Of a stretch of 64,000 bases of DNA, positions 49,413-57,347 are shown piece by piece. The position numbers and the translations under genes were made by a program. The notes under the pieces were generated by a model. The model was not told where the DNA came from, searched no databases, and saw only the letters and a program-made list of their open reading frames with translations. The stretch lies in assembly GCA_021730635.1 (NCBI GenBank), contig JAJNNC010000018.1:62001-126000 (forward strand), given 5' to 3'. The DNA comes from Catalimonadaceae bacterium JC749. GTDB taxonomy: Bacteria > Bacteroidota > Bacteroidia > Cytophagales > Cyclobacteriaceae. The first letter of the stretch is position 1. Every line of letters begins with the position of its first letter.

Positions 49413-49517
49413 TGGCACAACAGATTATCAAGTCAGGGTAAATCCTTACTGTGGATTCAACTACAGCGGCTTTTTGGATACCATCAGCATCTGCTATAAA
49501 AGCTTTGTGCCTGTCAA

Positions 49518-50345
49518 TTAAACTATATCCGCCATAATGCGCTCTACCCTTTTAAAGTAGAACAAACCGGACATAAAGATGATAAGGATGAGCCCAAAGG
49601 AAAGGTAAGCAAAGGCACTGGGTGGATCTCCGCCTAGCAAACACCAGCGGAAGCCTTCAATCACACCCGCCATAGGATTGAGATAATAAATGGTGACCAG
49701 CCATTCCGGCAAACTTTGCAATATCGCTTTGGCCGGGTAGGCAGTAGGCGTGGCATATAAACCAAACTGCACCAGGAAAGGCACCACATGCTGAAAATCC
49801 CGATAGCGAATGGTCAAAGCACTCAGCCAGATACCCACCCCTAAAGCTGACACAATGACCATCAGAACGAAGAGAGGTAAGAAGACGATATTGGCTGAAG
49901 GAGGGTAACCATAGTAACCCATTAGAATACACATAAAGAGTAAGGCAATTCCAAAATCCACAAATCCCACCAGGGCTTTGGAAAGGGGAATGACCAGCCT
50001 GGGAAAGTAAATTTTCTTCACCATCTGCTGCGCTGAGATAATAGAATTGCCAGATTCTTTCATCACAAAAGCAAAGTAAGTCCAGGCAGCTACGCCCGTC
50101 ACGGCAAACAAAGGATAAGGAATATTGCCTGTGTCAACCTTCACAGCCCGTCCAAAAACCAAGGTAAAAATGGTTAAGGTAGCCAGCGGCTGTAGCATGG
50201 CCCACAACAAGCCCAGAAAGGTTTGTGCATATCGTATGCGCAGATCACGGTAAGCTAGAATGTAAAACAGGTCACGGTAATGCCGAAGCTCTTTCAGATT
50301 CAGCAGATTCGCCCTTTTATCGGCGTCAACAACAAGGTGGTGCAT
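49518..50345 (-). CDS. Wzm-type ABC-2 polysaccharide export permease
   Basis: The 275-residue protein has six membrane segments and the ABC-2 family pattern: YRDLFYILAYRDLRIRYAQT with FLGLLWAMLQPL, YPLFAVTGVAAWTYFAFVMK, MVKKIYFPRLVIPLSKALVG, and YYLNPMAGVIEGFRWCLLG. It forms the channel with the Wzt ATPase at the inner membrane to export lipid-linked polysaccharide. GC content is like the genome background rather than the AT-rich block. Confidence 0.95.
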   Translation of the reverse strand: MHHLVVDADKRANLLNLKELRHYRDLFYILAYRDLRIRYAQTFLGLLWAMLQPLATLTIFTLVFGRAVKVDTGNIPYPLFAVTGVAAWTYFAFVMKESGNSIISAQQMVKKIYFPRLVIPLSKALVGFVDFGIALLFMCILMGYYGYPPSANIVFLPLFVLMVIVSALGVGIWLSALTIRYRDFQHVVPFLVQFGLYATPTAYPAKAILQSLPEWLVTIYYLNPMAGVIEGFRWCLLGGDPPSAFAYLSFGLILIIFMSGLFYFKRVERIMADIV

Positions 50346-50441
50346 AAAATCGGATGTGGTTTAAGCTGCCCCAATATTATGAAAAAACGCCCACAGACTG
50401 TAGTTGTAAAATTGACATTTTGACACTTTAACTTACATGTG

Positions 50442-50545
50442 CAAGGAATGGAAGGATTGAAGGGCTAAAGGACTGAGGGACTGATTAGATTGAAGGATTG
50501 AGAGTTTGAAGGATGGATTAACAGAAGGAATGAAGGATCAGAGGA
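50442..50545. repeat. Octamer array R2 (plus orientation), left of the four-helix-bundle gene
   Basis: Units AAGGATTG, AAGGGCTA, AAGGACTG, AGGGACTG, AAGGATTG, AGAGTTTG, AAGGATGG, AAGGAATG, AAGGATCA and GAGGATTG can be read at an 8-base step, with two 9-base slips. The array runs into the first codons of the four-helix-bundle protein gene. Confidence 0.75.
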
Positions 50546-50898
50546 TTGAATTTAGAGATCAGTTTAAATTGAGAACGAAGCAGTTTGCTTTGCGTGTGAT
50601 TAAACTATATCAAGCATTGCCTAAAACCAGTGAAGCTCAGATTTTAGGCAAACAATTGTTACGTTCTGCGACTTCAGTGGCAGCAAACTATCGAGCAGCC
50701 TGTCGTGCTCGTTCAAATAAAGAATTCTTTGCTAAGCTAAGTATAGTAGTAGAAGAGGCTGACGAAACTTTGTTTTGGCTGGAATTGCTTACAGAAGCTG
50801 AGATTGTAAAAACAGAAAAGCTTATCACGCTTATGCAAGAAGCTACAGAAATATTGAAAATGGTTGCCTCCGCCAGAAAAAAAGTATCTAATTCATAA
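50506..50898 (+). CDS. Four-helix-bundle (S23/IVS-type) protein
   Basis: The 130-residue protein belongs to the four-helix-bundle family first noted in 23S rRNA intervening sequences (TIGR02436-like): ALRVIKLYQALPKTSEAQIL, GKQLLRSATSVAANYRAACR, EFFAKLSIVVEEADETLFWL. Members form pentameric basic barrels; Avd of diversity-generating retroelements is a relative. Here there is no rRNA or reverse transcriptase. The first about ten codons overlap the octamer array, so the true start may be the ATG at 50530 (MKDQRIEFRDQ). It is the only plus-strand gene in this part of the cluster and is bracketed by oppositely oriented octamer arrays. Confidence 0.88.
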   Translation: MKDGLTEGMKDQRIEFRDQFKLRTKQFALRVIKLYQALPKTSEAQILGKQLLRSATSVAANYRAACRARSNKEFFAKLSIVVEEADETLFWLELLTEAEIVKTEKLITLMQEATEILKMVASARKKVSNS

Positions 50899-50956
50899 AC
50901 AGACCTTCAATCCTTCAAACCATCAGTCCTTACCACCTTCAGCTCTTCAGTCCTTA
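50899..50956. repeat. Octamer array R2' (inverted orientation), right of the four-helix-bundle gene
   Basis: After the stop codon the plus strand reads CTTCAATC, CTTCAAAC, CATCAGTC, CTTACCAC, CTTCAGCT, CTTCAGTC, CTTAATCT at an 8-base step, the reverse complement of the AAGGATTG-type unit. It extends into the last codons of the convergent NeuD-type gene, where AAGGACTGA gives the terminal Lys-Asp-stop. Confidence 0.75.
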
Positions 50957-51591
50957 ATCTTTCTCACAGGTACGCCTGCATAAACTCCGGGTTCCGTCAA
51001 GTCTTTGTTGACCACAGCGCCTGCCCCTACCATGATATGTTCTCCTATGGTAATACCCTGAATAACGGTGGCACGACTGCCAATAAAGGTATGACTCCCT
51101 ACCTGACAATCACCATTGAGAATAGCTCCCGTAGCGATGTGGCAATGATCGCCTACCCAAACATCGTGTTCTATCAAAGCCTTGGAATTAATTATGGTGT
51201 TACTTCCGATATGCGCTCCAGCGTTGACCAACGCATGATGCAAAACAACTGTTCCTTCTCCCAGGTGGGCATAGTCTGACAGATGCGCATAAGGAGATAC
51301 CAATACCGCCAACTTCCCTCCTGCTTCTTTGACCCTTCGGTACAATCGTTCCCGAATCATACTGCTTTGTATATGGCCTACGGTGATAAGAAAACTGGCT
51401 CCATCCTCAACTCTTTCCTCCACCGCTTCATCAGCATCAATAATCGTATAACCCAATACTTTTTGTCCAATTTTTTCTTCTTTATCCAATATTCCAACAA
51501 TCATAAAGTCGTCACTGTTTTCAATGACATCAATGATGGATTTGCAGTGTCCGCCACCACCGATCAGGAGAATAGGTTGCCGGTCTTCCAT
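50947..51591 (-). CDS. NeuD/PglD-type sugar acyltransferase
   Basis: The 214-residue protein has an N-terminal Rossmann-like half (ILLIGGGGHCKSIIDVIENS) and a C-terminal left-handed beta-helix (HLSDYAHLGEGTVVLHHALV, NSKALIEHDVWVGDHCHIAT, GITIGEHIMVGAGAVVNKDL). The catalytic His of PglD-type enzymes is in EHDVWVGDH. It likely acetylates a 4-amino sugar made by the LegC-type aminotransferase 141 bases upstream. Its last two codons and stop come from an octamer repeat unit. Confidence 0.92.
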   Translation of the reverse strand: MEDRQPILLIGGGGHCKSIIDVIENSDDFMIVGILDKEEKIGQKVLGYTIIDADEAVEERVEDGASFLITVGHIQSSMIRERLYRRVKEAGGKLAVLVSPYAHLSDYAHLGEGTVVLHHALVNAGAHIGSNTIINSKALIEHDVWVGDHCHIATGAILNGDCQVGSHTFIGSRATVIQGITIGEHIMVGAGAVVNKDLTEPGVYAGVPVRKIKD

Positions 51592-51732
51592 ATTTCAGCG
51601 TTTTCTACCAGTTCAGGAATATCAATTGATTTAATGGCTGCTATCTATACTAATCAGCCTCCATCCTATAGTTGTAGTGGTAATATATGTTTTTTATGGG
51701 GTCGTTACAATATATATTAGCTGGATGAATCT

Positions 51733-52875
51733 TCACTGTATCACACTCGGCAGGCAGGCTACGTGTTTCTCAATAAATTCCGCATTTTCCAGCGAACCCG
51801 TATAGCAGTTTGCAAACATGGGAAAACGGGAAAGTAAACGCCAGGCGGGCCGGGTATGAATACCCTGTTCGTTGGTATACTGCACAAATTTATTTCTCTC
51901 TTTCTCAGTAGGGAACCTCAATGCCTGCATCCAATAGTTAGACACTCCCTGGGGAGGCGATTGCCAGACAGGAAGCTTGTAAGGCGCAAAAAATAACTGA
52001 TAAGCATCGGTTAGTTCTTTTCTTTTTTGCAGGCGGATTTTCAGATTTTCCATCTGCGCACAGCCCAGGGCTGCATTGATGTTTGGCATACGGTAATTGT
52101 ACCCAACTGCATCATACCAATAACTATAGTTTTCTTTAGTGCCTGCCTGCCTGCTCAGATGCAGTGCTGCTGATGCTAAATCCGGGTCTTGCGTCACCAG
52201 CATGCCTCCTCCCCCACTGGTAACCACTTTGTTGCCGTTGAAGCTGAAAACCCCTACCATGCCCCAGGTGCCCACATGCTGCTGCTGATGCCAGCTTCCC
52301 AACGCTTCGGCCGCATCCTCAATCACCGGTAGTTGAAAAGCAGAACATATTTTCATGATACCCTCCATATCCACCGGATGTCCGAAAGCATGTACTGGCA
52401 AGCAAGCCCCTATCCTCCGACCGGAACTTTTATGGTAACGAAATCCATTGCTCTGCCGGATGGTCTGTCTTTCCAGAAAATCGGCCAGGGCATGCGGAGA
52501 CATCCCCAGTGTCTGCCTGTCAATATCTACAAAGACAGGATCCGCACTGGCATAGCGGATGGCATTGCCAGTGGCTACAAAAGTAAAGGGTTGCGTGATG
52601 ATTAGGTCTCCTGGCTGTATACCGCACAATAGTAAAGCTAAATGCAATGCACTGGTGCCATTAACCATGGCTACTGCGTGAGGGGCTCCTGTAAATTCGC
52701 AAATGCGTTGTTCCAGGGATTCCACGTAAGAACCTATTGAAGAAACAATGCGGGAGTTCAGACAATCTTTTATATAATTGTGCTCGTTATCTGTGATAAA
52801 AGTTTCGTGCAGATGAATGACACCTTCCGGACGCTGATAGTAAGCACGAATCCAACGGACAAATTCTTCAAGCAT
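51733..52875 (-). CDS. LegC-family DegT/DnrJ/EryC1/StrS aminotransferase
   Basis: The 380-residue PLP enzyme begins with the LegC-type HLHETFITDNEHNYIKDCLN. It has VNGTSALHLALLLCGIQPGD, Asp187 in VIEDAAEALGSW, the PLP lysine Lys216 in FSFNGNK, and GYNYRMPNINAALGCAQ. It transfers an amino group from glutamate to a keto sugar nucleotide, giving a 4-amino-4,6-dideoxy sugar as for legionaminic acid or bacillosamine routes. NeuB- and NeuA-type genes are not in the window, so a plain diamino sugar is as likely as a nonulosonic acid. Confidence 0.92.
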   Translation of the reverse strand: MLEEFVRWIRAYYQRPEGVIHLHETFITDNEHNYIKDCLNSRIVSSIGSYVESLEQRICEFTGAPHAVAMVNGTSALHLALLLCGIQPGDLIITQPFTFVATGNAIRYASADPVFVDIDRQTLGMSPHALADFLERQTIRQSNGFRYHKSSGRRIGACLPVHAFGHPVDMEGIMKICSAFQLPVIEDAAEALGSWHQQQHVGTWGMVGVFSFNGNKVVTSGGGGMLVTQDPDLASAALHLSRQAGTKENYSYWYDAVGYNYRMPNINAALGCAQMENLKIRLQKRKELTDAYQLFFAPYKLPVWQSPPQGVSNYWMQALRFPTEKERNKFVQYTNEQGIHTRPAWRLLSRFPMFANCYTGSLENAEFIEKHVACLPSVIQ

Positions 52876-52994
52876 GGATCAGTGATTGAATGTGAGAATG
52901 GTTAAATGAGTAAATGACTGATTCATAAGATATTTGAATAGTACTAATAAATGGCTCATTACTCATTGTTTTACTATTAATTGTATAAACTATT

Positions 52995-54086
52995 TTGAGC
53001 AGCAAAGATACAAGGAATCAGAAATTTATCGCGATATTTTGCCCATATCCACAGGCAGGCGCTCCCAGTCAGCGCTTCCGGTATGAACAATATCTGGATA
53101 TACTGCATCAGCACCAGGTCCGCTATGAGATTTTTTCCTTTCTGGATGCGCATACTAACGCAATTCTATATCGGAAAGGCCATACCTTACAAAAAGGATG
53201 GGGGGTATTAAAGGGATTTTTCAGAAGATTCTCTCATCTTTTCCAATCCAGAAAGGCCCACTATATTTTACTGCACCGGGAAGCTGCTCCCCTGGGTCCA
53301 CCCGTTTTTGAATGGATGATGGCGAAAGTGATGGGAAAGAAAATCGTCTATGACTTTGACGATGCCATCTGGCTGCCCAACATCTCAGGTGTCAACCGGA
53401 TCGCTGCACGGCTCAAGTGGCACCAAAAAGTAGCGGCTGTGTGCCGGTGGAGCTATAAAGTAAGTGCCGGCAACGCCTATTTATGTGAGTATGCCTCCCA
53501 ATTCAATCAGAGGGTCGTGCTGAATCCTACGACGCTCGATACGGAACACCTCCATAATCGTATTCAGGACCAAGCCGCTGAGATACCCGTGATAGGCTGG
53601 ACGGGTTCACACTCCACCATGATGTTCCTGGATCAGCTCGTGCCTACGCTTCAACGTCTTTCAGAGGCATTTACTTTTAGAGTGGTCGTCATTTCTAATC
53701 GTGCCCCAGCCTTTGCATTACCGCAAATGGAATTTGTTCCCTGGAAAAAGGAAACAGAAATAGAGGATTTGCTTCGTTTTCACATAGGAGTGATGCCGCT
53801 GACCCAAGATCCCTGGTCGGAAGGAAAATGTGGTTTCAAAGCTTTACAATATTTGTCGCTGGGCATTCCGGCGGTGGTATCCCCTGTGGGTGTCAATCAG
53901 GTCATTGTAGAACAGGGTATCAATGGTTTCCTCTGTTCGACTGAAGATGAGTGGTACGATGCCCTGGCTACTTTGATGAAAGATGCTACCCTTCGGGCAA
54001 AGATGGGTACTGCCGGAAGAAAGAGGATTGAAGACCGGTATTCGGTGAAGGCCAATCAGAAGAACTTTCTGGGTTTGTTTGAATGA
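52995..54086 (+). CDS. GT4-like glycosyltransferase, probable TTG start
   Basis: The 363-residue GT-B protein has FIAIFCPYPQAGAPSQRFRY, YILLHREAAPLGPPVFEWMM, KIVYDFDDAIWLPN and the C-terminal FHIGVMPLTQDPWSEGKCGF followed by KALQYLSLGIPAVVSPVGVN (Gly-Lys-x-Gly-Phe-Lys acceptor loop). No ATG precedes the conserved N terminus in frame; TTG at 52995 gives MSSKDTRNQKF. It is divergent from the LegC-type gene (119 bases). An octamer array follows its stop directly. Confidence 0.9.
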   Translation: MSSKDTRNQKFIAIFCPYPQAGAPSQRFRYEQYLDILHQHQVRYEIFSFLDAHTNAILYRKGHTLQKGWGVLKGFFRRFSHLFQSRKAHYILLHREAAPLGPPVFEWMMAKVMGKKIVYDFDDAIWLPNISGVNRIAARLKWHQKVAAVCRWSYKVSAGNAYLCEYASQFNQRVVLNPTTLDTEHLHNRIQDQAAEIPVIGWTGSHSTMMFLDQLVPTLQRLSEAFTFRVVVISNRAPAFALPQMEFVPWKKETEIEDLLRFHIGVMPLTQDPWSEGKCGFKALQYLSLGIPAVVSPVGVNQVIVEQGINGFLCSTEDEWYDALATLMKDATLRAKMGTAGRKRIEDRYSVKANQKNFLGLFE

Positions 54087-54200
54087 GGGAAGGATTGAAG
54101 GATTGAAGGACTGAAGGACTGAAGGGTTGAGGGATTGAGGGATTGAGGGGGTGAAGGATTGAAGGACTGATGGGCTGAAGGATTGAGGGGTTGTGGTGTT
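54085..54200. repeat. Octamer array R3 (plus orientation)
   Basis: From the stop codon of the glycosyltransferase the plus strand reads GAGGGAAG then about 13 units of AAGGATTG, AAGGACTG, AAGGGTTG, AGGGATTG, AGGGGGTG, ATGGGCTG at a strict 8-base step. It is the cleanest array of the family in the window. Confidence 0.9.
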
Positions 54201-54210
54201 TGGTTTTTTG

Positions 54211-55878
54211 TTAAAAATCGTAATTTCTTTGGGCGATGTTGAGGCGTAATCCTACAGAAGTGAATTGTGTAAGCGCGTCTGCTTCTCCTGAGGCAGGGTG
54301 TTTCCGGCGATAGAGATATCTCAAATCCAGAAAACCATTATGCCAGAGCTGATAGGAAGCTGACAGGTCAGCGATTTGTAAGGTTGTTTTGATGCCCTGC
54401 TCCAGTGCGTTCCCATAGTCCTGTTCCCGGGTGCGATTGTCCAGTAGAATGTTGTTACCCCAGTTAGAGGAAGCTGTATCAGCACCATATGTAGCACTCA
54501 TCCATTTGGCCTGTAGCTGCAATCGCCCGATGGGCTGATAACGGACAATGGCTATTTTCTCCCTAAAATTTGCGCCTAAGGGATGCGCCAGGGGTTGCTC
54601 ATAATGGGAGTAACTACGGAAAAGGTCTTCATGCGCATACGTATACGGCCTGACCCGATTTATTTCCAGTTGTAGATCCAGGTTAGGAATAGAGAAAGCA
54701 TCTATATATTTCATGCCCAATTGCAAGGCATATTTATTACCCCACCAGCCTTGTCCGGACTTCATCTCACTGATCACAAACTCATCGATCAAAGCCTGGC
54801 CATACAGGGATACTCGATCCAGCAACAGCCATTTCATATCTAAGCCCAGCAAGGCATTGCCCATACTTCCGTTTTGTTGCTCGATAGCCCTATAGAAGAT
54901 GATAGGATTGAGATAATTCGCATCGAAACGACCCGTAGAATCTCCAAAAACTATGCTTTCATAGACTCCCAGTTGAAGCCGTCGGCTCAGGTTTATCCCT
55001 AAGCGGTGAAAGGCCACATACTTGGCAGGAAAAGGCACCGTACCATAAAGCCCTGTTGAATTACCAATCACATCTGCCGTCATACGGGCAAAAATGTTGG
55101 TATAGTGCAGCTTCCACACCTGGGTATTAAGCCGCAGGTACAGATAGTTATTGGCAAAGTCGGAGAGAACCAGCGAGCGGTATCCATTACCAACAAAGTG
55201 TTTTCCATGACCAAACTGTACCCCAATATGGCGGGTAGCCTTCACACTGAAATGCCCCTGGGCTGAGATAAAATCCACTCCTCTGCTACCGTACCCTTTC
55301 CAGAATCCTTCCTGCGGCACAGTTAAGGTTTGCCGGACATAGTCCTGTACAAAGGATGGGAAAATGATTTGGTTCTCACCGATATAAGAATAAAAACCTA
55401 CCTTTTGGTCAATCATGCCAAACACCTGCACGCCACGGGTATTGATATAAGTCGTTTGCGTTTCCTCTTTGCCTACCTGAAAATGAAAAACAGGATTCAC
55501 CGATAGTTGAAAAGCGTCCTCTTGTACCCCCAGCGCATCCCTTCGATGTTTATAAAAATACTTGAGGATTGGTTTACTTTCAGGCGCTTTTTCCAAGGGC
55601 ATATACTCCCAATGGTCCTGGGCCAGGTATTGCAGGTTAAACTGATCTACGGGAGAGGGTGTCTGCAGGGTGAGAGAGTCTAACCACTGCCCTACCGCCT
55701 GCCGGGCATAAGATTTCACATTAGTATCGAAGGTAGTAGCCAGTTGTCCGGTTTTAATTTCATACCGGTCCAGCAGATGATAGTAATTGGAATTGAGAGG
55801 AATCAGACTGCTTTGTGCCAGAATGTTAGACAAGGTAAACAGTCCGATAAAACCGGTCAGAAAAAGATGTTTTATCAT
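54211..55878 (-). CDS. Wzi-like capsule assembly outer-membrane protein
   Basis: The 555-residue protein has a signal peptide (1-21, ending ILAQ) and a beta-rich body of alternating strands with many aromatic residues, matching the capsule assembly Wzi family: VGFYSYIGENQIIFPSF, GVDFISAQGHFSVKATRHIG, QFGHGKHFVGNGYRSLVLSD, SIVFGDSTGRFDANYLNPII. The family forms an outer-membrane barrel that retains capsule at the surface. Its ATG overlaps the stop of the membrane protein gene by four bases. Confidence 0.9.
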   Translation of the reverse strand: MIKHLFLTGFIGLFTLSNILAQSSLIPLNSNYYHLLDRYEIKTGQLATTFDTNVKSYARQAVGQWLDSLTLQTPSPVDQFNLQYLAQDHWEYMPLEKAPESKPILKYFYKHRRDALGVQEDAFQLSVNPVFHFQVGKEETQTTYINTRGVQVFGMIDQKVGFYSYIGENQIIFPSFVQDYVRQTLTVPQEGFWKGYGSRGVDFISAQGHFSVKATRHIGVQFGHGKHFVGNGYRSLVLSDFANNYLYLRLNTQVWKLHYTNIFARMTADVIGNSTGLYGTVPFPAKYVAFHRLGINLSRRLQLGVYESIVFGDSTGRFDANYLNPIIFYRAIEQQNGSMGNALLGLDMKWLLLDRVSLYGQALIDEFVISEMKSGQGWWGNKYALQLGMKYIDAFSIPNLDLQLEINRVRPYTYAHEDLFRSYSHYEQPLAHPLGANFREKIAIVRYQPIGRLQLQAKWMSATYGADTASSNWGNNILLDNRTREQDYGNALEQGIKTTLQIADLSASYQLWHNGFLDLRYLYRRKHPASGEADALTQFTSVGLRLNIAQRNYDF

Positions 55879-57242
55879 GCTTGCTGATGAGGTACAGGTA
55901 TTGCTTTATTTCTCTTAATCCATTTGAGGTCATGGGCGTAGTAGCGCAGGATAAAAAGCCCTGCCAGATAGAAAGGAAACATAGGAATCTTATAACGAAC
56001 CAGGGAACCAAAGTTATAGGTAGAGATGCCTACGGCAAAACTGAAGGCAATGGCAAAGACAAAACAGAACAGAATGATAGGTTTGGCCGTCATGTGCTTG
56101 AAAAGCTGACCTATCCCTGACTTGTACAGTACCAGCAAAGTCAGCCAAAGGGTAGCCAGGCTTTCCAGGGCTGAAAGCAACATCACCGGGTTATGGGCTT
56201 CCCACAGATATGGACGAAACAAGGTGACATTCACAGCCAGCGGAAATTTCCGTAGCATACCGTCCAGACTATAATCGTAATCATCGCCCAAAGTGTAGAC
56301 AGACCCTCCCTGGTTTTCTCCTACATAGGTCAGGTAGCGCGCAGTAATTTCCGCCGTCTGGGCTACATTATCCATAGAATACCGGGCGTTATCTTCTCCT
56401 ACTTTGATCATAGCATAATACCCCAGGGTTACCGCTATTGCCAGAACAAAAGGTGCTATTGTAATCCTGATCATCTTGGAGGGAATTGTTTCGAGATTGG
56501 CTAAGAAGACCCAAAGAATGGCAGCGGGTAAAAAGCATAATACAATGTAGATCTTAATGGCATAAATCGTATATAAGGCCATCAAGAGTATGGTGGTAGC
56601 TGTCAGAATGCCCTTTTTTTCAAAGAAAATACGCATGATCGCCCAGGTGGCCCAACCTAAAGCGCCCAGGGTAATGGTGTCTTTCAGGATACCGGAACCC
56701 CAGAAAAAAACGGAAGGAATAAATAACATAGCCAGCGCCAGTTCCTGATGAAGCAAAGGAAAGTGTTTGTAGAAAGAACGGTACAAAGCCCACACCCCGC
56801 TATAACTGAGGGCAGCATACAGCACGGCCGTTGCCGCATAGGTATGGCCTGTGAGCAGTCCTAACAACGCCGTTATTTTGATAACAAAATATTCCGTAGG
56901 AGATTTGAACCAGTAGATCCTGCTGGCATATTCCAGAATTTTAGGTGTATACTCACCATTGGCCAGTAATAATTCCATGCCCGTGACAGAAGATTTCCAG
57001 AAGGCTTCTACAATAATACCTGCTTGTCGGAAATAATTAAAAGTATCTCCACTGGGTTTCCCATGACCATAATAGAATTGATAGATGATCCCTACGGCAA
57101 GGGCACCGATGATTTTCACGGTAAGGCCAGCCATATAATACTTTCGGATATGCTTATCGGTAACGGCAGGGCGTATCAGGAAAGCCAGCAGGTATATAAT
57201 GGCTAACCAGACAGGAGTAATCATTAAATCTTTAACGCCCAT
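55875..57242 (-). CDS. Polytopic membrane protein (GT39/O-antigen-ligase-like, function unknown)
   Basis: The 455-residue protein has about ten membrane segments. A central periplasmic loop (about 285-325; TARYLTYVGENQGGSVYTLG) and the motif FIPSVFFWGSGILKDTITLG are common to a Bacteroidota family found near polysaccharide genes. It may be a lipid-linked sugar processing enzyme (polymerase or GT-C like), but no catalytic Asp pair is certain. It is coupled to the Wzi-like gene, so a role in surface glycan assembly is inferred. Confidence 0.7.
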   Translation of the reverse strand: MGVKDLMITPVWLAIIYLLAFLIRPAVTDKHIRKYYMAGLTVKIIGALAVGIIYQFYYGHGKPSGDTFNYFRQAGIIVEAFWKSSVTGMELLLANGEYTPKILEYASRIYWFKSPTEYFVIKITALLGLLTGHTYAATAVLYAALSYSGVWALYRSFYKHFPLLHQELALAMLFIPSVFFWGSGILKDTITLGALGWATWAIMRIFFEKKGILTATTILLMALYTIYAIKIYIVLCFLPAAILWVFLANLETIPSKMIRITIAPFVLAIAVTLGYYAMIKVGEDNARYSMDNVAQTAEITARYLTYVGENQGGSVYTLGDDYDYSLDGMLRKFPLAVNVTLFRPYLWEAHNPVMLLSALESLATLWLTLLVLYKSGIGQLFKHMTAKPIILFCFVFAIAFSFAVGISTYNFGSLVRYKIPMFPFYLAGLFILRYYAHDLKWIKRNKAIPVPHQQA

Positions 57243-57347
57243 GAGCCGAAGGGATTTTTTTCTCCGGCAAAATAGACTTATTTTCTAAACACGGCTGAGG
57301 AGAATGTCTTGCTTTCTTACCTGTTTCTTACCCGTGACCGTTTTTTT

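Larger units (their letters stand above)
48930..49517. other. 588-base gap between wzm and wzt with a hairpin set and short ORFs
   Basis: Wzm and Wzt genes are normally adjacent; here 588 bases intervene. The gap holds a hairpin group (49357-49412), a 40-codon frame (49051-49173, minus) and, from about 49517 to 49363, an open minus frame without start that reads FIADADGIQKAAVVESTVRI and stops. Neither frame is recognised. It may be decayed DNA or a long leader of wzt. Confidence 0.5.

Noticed and set aside
50506-50898. Diversity-generating retroelement (the four-helix-bundle protein resembles Avd)
   Set aside because: No reverse transcriptase, template repeat or variable repeat is found in the neighbourhood.
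54085-54200. CRISPR array or transposon terminal repeat for the octamer arrays
   Set aside because: The units are contiguous 8-mers without spacers, so CRISPR is excluded. No transposase gene is attached, so a classical insertion sequence is not supported.
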